Shown in pieces: positions 1-7,650 of a stretch of 64,000 bases of DNA (its first letter is position 1; every line of letters starts with the position of its first letter). The notes below the pieces were generated by a model. The model was not told the origin of the DNA. It did no database searches and saw only the letters and a list, made by a program, of their open reading frames with translations. Where the stretch lies: the NCBI RefSeq assembly GCF_900890425.1, contig NZ_CAAHFG010000003.1, forward strand, positions 868,001 through 932,000, in the 5' to 3' direction. Origin of the DNA: Pontiella desulfatans. GTDB lineage: Bacteria; Verrucomicrobiota; Kiritimatiellia; Kiritimatiellales; Pontiellaceae. A program made the translations under genes and the position numbers.

Positions 1-2
1 AT

Positions 3-272
3 GATCCGCTCTACCGCACCCGCCCCGGATCCGCCCTGCGCTTCGGGAAATGGAAGTTTCATGAATATTTTGAGGACGGGCGGATTGAGCTTTATGATCT
101 GGAAGCCGATATCGGCGAGCGGAATAATCTGGCATCGCTTTATCCGGAAAAAGCCCGGGAACTTCATGCGGAGATGAAACGGTGGCGGGCGACGATGGAG
201 GCACCGGTGCCGACGGAGTTGAACCCGAAGTATAAGCCCGGTGAGAATAAACGAAAAAAGAAGAATCAATGA
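3..272 (+). CDS. Sulfatase, C-terminal part (cut by window edge)
   Basis: An open frame enters from the left edge and ends at 272, encoding about 89 residues. It contains GSALRFGKWKFHEYFEDG and ELYDLEADIGERNNLA. This tryptophan-lysine strand followed by ELYDLxxDxxExxNLA is the usual C-terminal subdomain of type I (formylglycine) sulfatases. The catalytic N-terminal domain lies outside the window, so substrate class cannot be judged. The lysine-rich tail (NKRKKKNQ) is typical of the sulfatases in this cluster. The stop overlaps the next start as ATGA, so it is probably translationally coupled to the following sulfatase. Confidence 0.85.
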   Translation, partial: DPLYRTRPGSALRFGKWKFHEYFEDGRIELYDLEADIGERNNLASLYPEKARELHAEMKRWRATMEAPVPTELNPKYKPGENKRKKKNQ

Positions 273-1627
273 AGACAATCCTTTTTACCTTATGGTGTGT
301 CGCAACGGTCTGTTTTTCCGGCGACGTGCCGAATGTGCTGCTGATTGTGGCGGATGATCTGGGGTACAGTGACCTCTCGTGTTACGGCAATGATCGCGTG
401 CAGACGCCCAATATCGACAAACTGGCGGAGCAGGGGATGCGCATGACCCAATTCTATGCGGCGGGGCCGGTCTGTACACCGACGCGCGCATCGATTGTTA
501 CCGGAAAATATCCGCTGCGTTACAATATTGAATCGATTTTCCGGGACCGGGGTGAATACCTGCCCGCTGGACACTCGTTGCCGCAGTTAATGAAAGATGC
601 CGGTTATACCACGGCCCTGGTCGGAAAGTGGCATCTGGGCGGTTTGCGCCTTAAAGACCGTGAACGGCGTGATGAGGTAGATGGTCCCCACGAGCATGGC
701 TACGAGCACTATCTCTGTCAGATCGAGGAGCATCCGCTGCGTACGGAATATTTCAAACGGGGCGATCTCTATTCCCGCGGTGGAACCTGCCTGCTGGAAA
801 ACGAGCAGCCGATGGATGAAAATCATCGATACTTTTCCATGTTCTTTACTGATATCATGGGGGAGGAAACGATTCGGCTGATTAACATCTTTAATGAACA
901 GGATAAACCATTCTTTATTCATGCCAATTTCCAGGTTCCGCATCTGCCGCTGGAGCGCGCACCGGAACCGCACTGGAGTGCGACTGCGGAAGACGGACTT
1001 TCGGAAGAGCAACATCGGATCCGATCAATGCTGGCAAGGTTGGATTATCAGATCGGCCGCATTTTTGATGTGGTAGAGGATAACACGCTGATCATTTTCA
1101 CTTCCGATAACGGGGGGCACAAATTCTCCAACAATGGGCCGTGGCGCGGAATCAAGAGTGATCTTTACGAAGGTGGCATCCGTGTGCCGTTCATCGTCTG
1201 GTGGCCGGGACATATGGAGGCGGGCAGTATCTCGGATGAACGGGGGCATAGTAACGATATTCTTCCGACGCTCTGTGCGGCGGCGGGGATCGTGCTTCCG
1301 GCCGATGAAAATTTTGATGGTCAAAATCTTCTTCCGTTGCTTGAAGGCGATTTCCTCGACCGTTCCGCCCAGCCGGAATTCTGGTATTTTGATAAAAACC
1401 AGGGACGTAAAAAGAAGAAGCCTGGGACGCTCACGGGCGCAATACGCCTTGGCGACTGGAAGCTGCTGACGGCCTATGGAGAACCGAAGGAACTCTACAA
1501 CCTGACGGATGATCCGCAGGAAAAAATAAATCGTATGACCGATATGCCGGAAAAGACGGCCGAGCTGGCGGAACTGTTGGCCAACTGGCTGGCGGAGCCG
1601 CGTAACACATACAAAACCGCGAGATAG
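269..1627 (+). CDS. Type I sulfatase, secreted
   Basis: A 452-residue formylglycine-dependent sulfatase of the alkaline-phosphatase superfamily. Residues 1-18 form a signal peptide, so it acts outside the cytoplasm. The metal-binding pair is in VLLIVADDLGYSD (Asp29-Asp30). The modification motif is CTPTRASIVTGK, with Cys69 as the residue to be oxidised to formylglycine. GKWHLGG, IIFTSDNGGH and the C-terminal GDWKLLTAYGEPKELYNL strand complete the family pattern. It starts by ATGA overlap with the upstream sulfatase and ends 4 bp before the next one. The substrate is not identifiable from sequence; a sulfated algal sugar is likely from context. Confidence 0.93.
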   Translation: MKTILFTLWCVATVCFSGDVPNVLLIVADDLGYSDLSCYGNDRVQTPNIDKLAEQGMRMTQFYAAGPVCTPTRASIVTGKYPLRYNIESIFRDRGEYLPAGHSLPQLMKDAGYTTALVGKWHLGGLRLKDRERRDEVDGPHEHGYEHYLCQIEEHPLRTEYFKRGDLYSRGGTCLLENEQPMDENHRYFSMFFTDIMGEETIRLINIFNEQDKPFFIHANFQVPHLPLERAPEPHWSATAEDGLSEEQHRIRSMLARLDYQIGRIFDVVEDNTLIIFTSDNGGHKFSNNGPWRGIKSDLYEGGIRVPFIVWWPGHMEAGSISDERGHSNDILPTLCAAAGIVLPADENFDGQNLLPLLEGDFLDRSAQPEFWYFDKNQGRKKKKPGTLTGAIRLGDWKLLTAYGEPKELYNLTDDPQEKINRMTDMPEKTAELAELLANWLAEPRNTYKTAR

Positions 1628-1631
1628 AGAG

Positions 1632-3077
1632 ATGAAGCGAATAACATTTATCCTGCTGATGGTTTCGACTGCAATTTGCAGTCAGGCCCGGATGCCCAAT
1701 ATTATCTATATTCTGGCTGATGATCTGGGATACGGTGATTTAGGTTGCTACGGGCAGGAAAAGATTAAAACTCCGAATATTGATGCCCTGGCGACGCAGG
1801 GCATGCGTTTCACTCAGCACTACAGCGGACAGGCGGTTTGTGCTCCGTCGCGTTGCTCTTTCCTGACCGGGCTGCATCAGGGGCATGCCTATATCCGCAA
1901 CAACAAAGAACTTCCGCATGAGGGACAGGTTCCGATTCCTGCCGATAGCTTCACGATGGCCAAGATGCTGAAGACGAAAGGGTATGCGACGGCCTGCGTC
2001 GGCAAGTGGGGTCTGGGCTATCCCGGCAGCGAGGGGGATCCGAATAACCAGGGATTCGATCTTTTCTTCGGGAACAACTGCCAGCGCCATGCCCATCAGT
2101 ATTACCGCGACTATCTTTGGCGCAACCAGGGAAAGGTGATGTATCCTGACAACAGGGATATCGAAGGGCCGAATTACAGTGCTGATGAAATGCGAAAGGA
2201 GGCGTTGGCTTTCATGGAGCAAAATAAGGATCAGGCTTTTTTCCTCTATTATGCCTCTCCAATCCCGCACGTATCGCTGCAGGTGCCGGATGAGACACTG
2301 AAGGAGTATGAAGGTCTATGGCCCGAAACGCCCTTTAAGGGCGCCTATAAACCCGCTACGGGTAAAGGCTATACCGGACACAAGACGCCGCGCGCCGCTT
2401 ACGCCGCGATGGTCTCGCATATGGACCGCAATATCGGCATGCTTATGAATAAGCTCGATGAACTCGGAATTGCGGATCAGACGTTGATTATCTTTACAAG
2501 CGATAACGGGGCTACCTATGCGGGTGGTGCAGATCCAAAATTTTTCGATGGAACGGCCGGGCTGCGCGGGTTGAAGGGCTCGCATTATGAGGGCGGTCTT
2601 CGCGTTCCGTTCATTGCCAAATGGCCCGGAAAAATTCCGGCCGGCACAACCAACGAACATGTATCCGCTTTCTGGGATATGCTTCCGACATTTGCGGAAA
2701 TTACCGATGCCGAAGTACCGGTCAAGGTTGACGGCATCAGCATGCTGCCGTCAATGACCGGAAAACCTCAGAAGGCGCACGATTTTCTGTACTGGGAATT
2801 TAATGCAAAAAACTACAACGGCGGTCAGGTTACAGTTCGTATGGGCGACTGGAAGGGGATCAAAACCCAGCAGCTCAGCTCAGGAAAACGGAATAAAAAG
2901 AATAAAAGTAAAACGCCGCATGTTCCCGGAAAAATGCAGCTCTATAATCTGAAAACGGATCCTTTTGAAAAAAACAATATCGCCGATCGACATCCGGAAG
3001 TGGTCGCGCAGATCGAAGCCATTATCAAACGGGAACATACACCATCTGTTTTGTTCCCTTTCGAAACCCTTGATTAA
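1632..3077 (+). CDS. Type I sulfatase (arylsulfatase A-like), secreted
   Basis: A 481-residue sulfatase with signal peptide (about 1-19), metal ligands in IIYILADDLGYGD, and maturation motif CAPSRCSFLTG with Cys70. GKWGLGYPGSEGDP, HVSLQVPDE and IIFTSDNGATYAGG follow in the normal order. The start has a purine-rich site (agagag) just upstream. It is a close paralog of the sulfatase at 54159: long stretches such as NNKELPHEGQ and the region around HAHQYYRDYLW are nearly identical, so the two probably act on the same or closely related sulfate esters. A lysine-rich insertion (KRNKKNKSK, around residue 420) is specific to this copy. It is the third gene of the 3-4704 operon. Confidence 0.94.
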   Translation: MKRITFILLMVSTAICSQARMPNIIYILADDLGYGDLGCYGQEKIKTPNIDALATQGMRFTQHYSGQAVCAPSRCSFLTGLHQGHAYIRNNKELPHEGQVPIPADSFTMAKMLKTKGYATACVGKWGLGYPGSEGDPNNQGFDLFFGNNCQRHAHQYYRDYLWRNQGKVMYPDNRDIEGPNYSADEMRKEALAFMEQNKDQAFFLYYASPIPHVSLQVPDETLKEYEGLWPETPFKGAYKPATGKGYTGHKTPRAAYAAMVSHMDRNIGMLMNKLDELGIADQTLIIFTSDNGATYAGGADPKFFDGTAGLRGLKGSHYEGGLRVPFIAKWPGKIPAGTTNEHVSAFWDMLPTFAEITDAEVPVKVDGISMLPSMTGKPQKAHDFLYWEFNAKNYNGGQVTVRMGDWKGIKTQQLSSGKRNKKNKSKTPHVPGKMQLYNLKTDPFEKNNIADRHPEVVAQIEAIIKREHTPSVLFPFETLD

Positions 3078-3090
3078 ACGTGGAGTAGAC

Positions 3091-4704
3091 ATGAAATCAT
3101 TAATTGCTATGACAGCCTTTGCCGTTACCACTGCTTTTGCAGCCCCCGCCCTGATTCCCCAACCCGTGGATATGAAAGAGACGGGAGGAACGTTTGAACT
3201 TAAACCCGCTGCAGTGATCACCTATGCCGATGCCGCGGCCAAACCGACGGCTGTATTGCTGGCCGAACAGCTTCGGCCTGCAACAGGCTTTGAACTGCCG
3301 GTCAGGCCGGGAACCGAGGGTGATATTGTTTTCGAGGTCCGCAAAAAAGAATCGCTTGGGAAAGATGGATACGAATTTGTGGCCGGAGATTCGGTCATTA
3401 TTCGGGCCGCATCGCCGGCGGGCCTGTTTTATGGGGCACAAACGCTGCGGCAGTTGCTGCCGCCGGAAATTTACTCCCGGACGCAGATATCCAGGGATTG
3501 GAACATGCCTACGGTTGAAATTCGTGATGTTCCCCGGTTCGCATGGCGCGGGTTGATGCTGGATGCCAGTCGGTACTTTATGCCGAAGGAGGATGTTCTT
3601 AAATTTATCGATACGATGTCTATCTTTAAGTTGAATACCCTTCATTGGCACCTTACGGATGATCAGGGCTGGCGGATAGAAATTAAAAAATATCCCGAGC
3701 TGACTGAGGTCGGAGCATGGCGGGATAGTACGGTGATCGGGCATGCCCGGGAAAATCGAAAAAAACTGAATCTGGACGGCGTCCGCCACGGGGGCTTTTA
3801 CACGCAGGACGATATCCGTGAAATCGTGGCCTATGCGGCGGCGCGCCATATCACCATTGTTCCGGAGATCGATATGCCGGGCCATATGCAGGCCGCTATA
3901 GCGGCGTATCCGGAACTGGGCTGTATCGATGAGGACGTTTCCGTGAAGCCGATGTGGGGCATCAGCCAGATCATCCTGAACCCGGAAGAGTCCACGCTGC
4001 AGTTCTGTAAGGATGTCTTGATGGAGGTGATGGAACTGTTTCCTTCCGAGTTCATTCATATCGGCGGCGACGAAGCCAAGAAAAATCAATGGGAGTCCAG
4101 TGAACGCATCCAGCAACTGCGCGAGGAACGTGGTTTGGAGGATATGCATGAAATGCAGAGCTGGTTCATCAAGCAAATGGATGATTTCCTGGTGGAAAAC
4201 GGGCGGCGCCTGATCGGTTGGGATGAGATTGCCGAGGGCGGACTGGCTCAAAATGCGGCGGTGATGTGGTGGCGCGGTAAGAAAGGACGAGCGGGAACGG
4301 AGATTGCAAAAAAAGCGGCCCAGGATGGGCACGATCTTGTGATTGCCTCCAACAGCCATCTCTATTTTGACTATTACCAGGCCAAGGATAAAAAGAATGA
4401 ACCGCTTGCCATCGGTAACTTCCTTTCCTTGGAAACCGTCTATAGGTTTAACCCGGTTATGGAAGGGCTGACGGAGCAGGAAGCCGAACGTATTTTAGGG
4501 GTTCAGGGACAGCTCTGGCGTGAGTATATGCCGACGACCGAGCAGGTTGAGTATATGGCATTTCCGCGTGCGCTTGCACTGGCGGAGCTGGCCTGGTTGC
4601 CGGAAGAACAGAAGGATTTTGTGCCATTTGTGGAGCGCGTCACGGAGCAGGAAAAGCGGTTTAATGTAATGGGTGTGAATTATCGCCCAGTGAAAACAAA
4701 ATAG
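3091..4704 (+). CDS. GH20 beta-N-acetylhexosaminidase, secreted
   Basis: A 537-residue family GH20 exo-beta-hexosaminidase, which removes terminal GlcNAc or GalNAc by substrate-assisted catalysis. Signal peptide about 1-17. An N-terminal GH20b-like domain (about 20-140) precedes the TIM barrel. Barrel motifs are FAWRGLMLDASRYF, LNTLHWHLTDDQGWRIEIK, VPEIDMPGHMQAA, and the catalytic pair Asp327-Glu328 in FIHIGGDEAK. The start at 3091 is preferred over longer in-frame options because GGAG precedes it and the signal peptide begins there; a longer frame would overlap the upstream sulfatase. It lies 13 bp after that sulfatase. Desulfation followed by hexosaminidase action on a sulfated amino sugar is plausible but inferred. 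Confidence 0.94.
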   Translation: MKSLIAMTAFAVTTAFAAPALIPQPVDMKETGGTFELKPAAVITYADAAAKPTAVLLAEQLRPATGFELPVRPGTEGDIVFEVRKKESLGKDGYEFVAGDSVIIRAASPAGLFYGAQTLRQLLPPEIYSRTQISRDWNMPTVEIRDVPRFAWRGLMLDASRYFMPKEDVLKFIDTMSIFKLNTLHWHLTDDQGWRIEIKKYPELTEVGAWRDSTVIGHARENRKKLNLDGVRHGGFYTQDDIREIVAYAAARHITIVPEIDMPGHMQAAIAAYPELGCIDEDVSVKPMWGISQIILNPEESTLQFCKDVLMEVMELFPSEFIHIGGDEAKKNQWESSERIQQLREERGLEDMHEMQSWFIKQMDDFLVENGRRLIGWDEIAEGGLAQNAAVMWWRGKKGRAGTEIAKKAAQDGHDLVIASNSHLYFDYYQAKDKKNEPLAIGNFLSLETVYRFNPVMEGLTEQEAERILGVQGQLWREYMPTTEQVEYMAFPRALALAELAWLPEEQKDFVPFVERVTEQEKRFNVMGVNYRPVKTK

Positions 4705-4808
4705 ATAATGCTCTGTTCGGGCAAGCATTCGATGCATGATTTTATTTTGCATAAAAAAAGAAACGAAGCCTACTCATTTGACGGTATGTGGTTTATTGTG
4801 TCCCCGTT

Positions 4809-5417
4809 ATGAATGAGGAAACAAAGGGTACCTATCGCACACGGATGACGCTGCTGCAGAAGATGCAGAAACAGTATGATGAGAAGGCCTGGCAGGAGTT
4901 TGTGGATTCCTACAGCGGCTACATTTATACCATTATCAACAGCATGAATATTGCATCAAGTGATGCGGATGATCTGCGCCAGCAGATTTTTCTGAAGCTG
5001 TGGAAAAAGCTGCCGGATGTGGATCTGAATAAAATGACGCGCTTCCGGAGTTATCTGGCGGTGGTGGTCCGGAACTGCGTGAAGGATTTTCTGCGTAAAA
5101 AACAAAGGGATACCAACCGGTCCGATAAACTGGTGGATTCCGACTCCGAACTGACGGACTCTATTTCACTTCCGGATATCGATGGAATTATTGAGCGGGA
5201 ATGGAGCAATTATGTGGCGGCCCTGGCGTTTAAAAATATTGCCCAATATTTTTCTTCCGATGCGATGAAGCTTTTTGACGAATCCTTGAAGGGCAGGGAT
5301 ATTAAAGTGATTGCTGAAGAGCTGGGCATGCCCTTGAGTACCGCATATCGCCTGAAAAGTCGGGTTAAAGACAGTCTGATGGATGAAATTTCCGCACTGA
5401 ATGAATATATGGGATAA
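4809..5417 (+). CDS. ECF-type RNA polymerase sigma factor
   Basis: About 202 residues with sigma70 region 2 (DDLRQQIFLKLWKKL and the following RSYLAVVVRNCVKDFLRKK) and region 4 with a helix-turn-helix (VIAEELGMPLSTAYRLKSRVKDSL). Regions 1 and 3 are absent, as in extracytoplasmic-function sigma factors. The ATG at 4809 is chosen; a GTG 21 bp upstream in frame is possible and neither has a clear ribosome-binding site. The gene sits 32 bp before a transmembrane protein kinase, a pairing known for several PVC-group ECF families in which the kinase replaces the anti-sigma factor. It is the natural candidate to read the repeated ECF-like motif found upstream of several genes here, but this link is inference. 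Confidence 0.88.
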   Translation: MNEETKGTYRTRMTLLQKMQKQYDEKAWQEFVDSYSGYIYTIINSMNIASSDADDLRQQIFLKLWKKLPDVDLNKMTRFRSYLAVVVRNCVKDFLRKKQRDTNRSDKLVDSDSELTDSISLPDIDGIIEREWSNYVAALAFKNIAQYFSSDAMKLFDESLKGRDIKVIAEELGMPLSTAYRLKSRVKDSLMDEISALNEYMG

Positions 5418-5449
5418 TCCTTCAACGGGTCAGAAAATGAGAGCGGATC

Positions 5450-7540
5450 ATGAAGCACTTGGATGAAGAGTCGCCGGATTTCAGGAACCTGGGTTCCCGG
5501 ATCAATGATTTTCTGGATTCAGATCCGAAAGCGGACGAGGAATCAGAGCACGCGGGATCCGCACCCATTCTTCAATCGCTGGACGAATCCCGCTACCATT
5601 TTACCAACGAAGAGTTTCTGGTGGCGGGCGGTGCCAAAAAAATCTCGAGGGTCTATGACTCCCATTCCGGCCGTCACGTGGCCATGGCCAATCCGCTTCG
5701 CTGGAAAACCGAGTCGGAAAAGGAGGAGTTTCTGCGCGAAGCCCAGCTGACGGCCAAGCTGCAGCATCCGAATATTCTGCCGATTCATGAAGTCGGCCTG
5801 AACAGCGCGGGTGAACCCTATTTTATTATGCGCCTGCTCGAGGGCGAGGAGCTGAAAAATATTGTTCGGGAGCGTACGGCCGGGAATGAGGACTATCTTC
5901 AGCGTTTTGATCTGGATACACTGCTGGAAATATACCTGAAAGTCTGCGATGCCGTCATTTATGCCCATTCCCGGGGGGTACTTCATCTGGATCTTAAACC
6001 GGCCAATATCATGGTCGGTCGGTATGGATTGGTCACCTTGTTTGACTGGGGCCTGGCCCGGGTGGTGGGGGATGATGGAACGGTGATGATTGATCAGTCC
6101 GCGGAGGAGTTTGATCCGGACCTGCTGAATAATGTAACGCACTCCGGCATGTTAAAAGGAACACCGGGATATATGGCCCCGGAGCAGGTAACGGATTACG
6201 GGCAGGTTTGCGCCCGTACGGACGTCTATGCCCTGGGGGCGATTCTCTATTTTATTCTGACCGGTACCATTCCGGTCAGTGGCACCCACGCGGAAGAAGT
6301 AATTGAAAATACGGTTGCAGGAAATATCGTACGTCCCCGGATGCGGCGTCCCAATCGCAATATTCCAACCAGCCTGGGAGCCGTGGCCATGAAAGCCCTG
6401 CAATTGGAAACCCGCGACCGCTATGCCAGTGTCCAGGCGCTGCATGATGAAGTTACGCGCTATCTGCGCGGCTTCGCACCGGCGGCGGAAAATGCCCACA
6501 TTTTAAAACGTTCACAGCTGTTCATGCGCCGGCACAGTAAAATGGTATTCACGCTGATGATGTTCGGTATGGTGCTGACTGTGGTCATTGCCGTTTTACT
6601 TGCGCGCGTTTCCGTTCAGCGCAGTCAGGCCCTGACGGCTAAACGCGAGGCCATCCATAATCTGGCGCTGTATAAAGAGGAAACAAAAACCTCGCAGAAA
6701 CTCTATACCGATGTGCAGTCCTTTTTTGTGAATTCGATTATGCGGGGTGATATCTGGAACTATAGCCTCATGCGCCGCATGGTGAACAATGAATTGCAAA
6801 AGCCGGACCTGGATGAGAAATACCGCAAACAGTTATTCCAGATGAAAGCATATCTGCATTTCATCAATGAAGAGTTTAGCGCGGCGGTTCAGGCTTTCGA
6901 TCAGGCGAAATTTGATCAGAAGAATAATCTGTATAAACAGTGTCTATACTTCTTGGAGATCAAGCCGGATGACCAGCAACTTCTGGAACCGGCACATTTT
7001 TCTGAATTACTGGATATGCCGTATCGGAATACCTTGTTCCGTAAGAATATTTTATCCCGGTGTTATGAGCGGCACATGGCTCGGGCGGAAAGGTTGACGC
7101 CGCAGGAATACCTGCCGATTGCCATTGCGATCCTCAACCTGACCAATGATACGCTCGGCTGGGGCGATCATGTGAAACTGGAGCCTCGGGAGGGGGGGCA
7201 TCATTTGAATCTGAGGAATGCGCCCTATCACACCTTACGGCTTACAGAAACCCGTTGGGGTCAGGGGGCCAGTATTCTGCTGCCATTGGATCTTGTTTCG
7301 CTGGATTTGAGCGGTTCGCATATTCATGAGTTCCACGGGTTGAAGCTGCAGGATCGGTTTGAAGAGCTCATTCTGCTGGGATTGAAGTTTTATGATCCGG
7401 AACCCAACACCTATTGGTTGGGAAAAATTCCTATGGAGCGTCTGGTCATTACGGCAGGGGCCATACCTAGATATCATCTGGAACGCTTTCCTCAACACAT
7501 TGAAGTGATCGAAATTCCGCAAGGCCGTACCTATCCCTGA
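5450..7540 (+). CDS. Transmembrane Ser/Thr protein kinase, atypical ATP-site lysine
   Basis: A 696-residue protein: N-terminal kinase domain (about 50-345), one membrane helix (about 365-389, MVFTLMMFGMVLTVVIAVLL) and a roughly 300-residue C-terminal region, presumably periplasmic. Kinase landmarks: alpha-C Glu97 (EEFLREAQL), catalytic loop HLDLKPANI (Asp181, Asn186), DWG in place of DFG (Asp199), and GTPGYMAPEQ. The usual beta-3 VAIK is VAMA (77-80), with no lysine; the glycine-rich strand reads AGGAKKISRVYD with lysines at 63-64, recalling WNK kinases. After the membrane helix come helical, TPR-like segments (about 400-530) and leucine-rich segments (about 620-680, LVSLDLSGSHIHEF). Likely partner of the adjacent ECF sigma factor. 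Activity is unproven. Confidence 0.85.
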   Translation: MKHLDEESPDFRNLGSRINDFLDSDPKADEESEHAGSAPILQSLDESRYHFTNEEFLVAGGAKKISRVYDSHSGRHVAMANPLRWKTESEKEEFLREAQLTAKLQHPNILPIHEVGLNSAGEPYFIMRLLEGEELKNIVRERTAGNEDYLQRFDLDTLLEIYLKVCDAVIYAHSRGVLHLDLKPANIMVGRYGLVTLFDWGLARVVGDDGTVMIDQSAEEFDPDLLNNVTHSGMLKGTPGYMAPEQVTDYGQVCARTDVYALGAILYFILTGTIPVSGTHAEEVIENTVAGNIVRPRMRRPNRNIPTSLGAVAMKALQLETRDRYASVQALHDEVTRYLRGFAPAAENAHILKRSQLFMRRHSKMVFTLMMFGMVLTVVIAVLLARVSVQRSQALTAKREAIHNLALYKEETKTSQKLYTDVQSFFVNSIMRGDIWNYSLMRRMVNNELQKPDLDEKYRKQLFQMKAYLHFINEEFSAAVQAFDQAKFDQKNNLYKQCLYFLEIKPDDQQLLEPAHFSELLDMPYRNTLFRKNILSRCYERHMARAERLTPQEYLPIAIAILNLTNDTLGWGDHVKLEPREGGHHLNLRNAPYHTLRLTETRWGQGASILLPLDLVSLDLSGSHIHEFHGLKLQDRFEELILLGLKFYDPEPNTYWLGKIPMERLVITAGAIPRYHLERFPQHIEVIEIPQGRTYP

Positions 7541-7572
7541 CCGATAGAAACAGCTGCGGTGTTCCATTAATT

Positions 7573-7602
7573 TGAGAAACTTCCTGTTCATAGGCGTTTC
7601 TA
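7573..7602 (+). promoter_or_regulatory. ECF-like promoter motif, site 1
   Basis: TGAGAA (7573-7578), 14 bp, then GGCGTTTCTA (7593-7602), ending 48 bp before the beta-helix gene at 7651. The same two boxes with identical 14-bp spacing occur upstream of 11330 and 45651. Measured as GAGAA-N16-CGT, the geometry matches ECF promoters. No transcription data. Confidence 0.7.
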
Positions 7603-7650
7603 TGGTAATCAGGCCCATATACGGCCTGGTCAACCCTGGAAAAGAGGCCT

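Noticed and set aside
3100-4359. Long minus-strand open frame opposite the GH20 gene
   Set aside because: The plus-strand frame has a signal peptide and full GH20 motifs; the antisense frame shows no domain and is rich in His/Arg as expected of a shadow.
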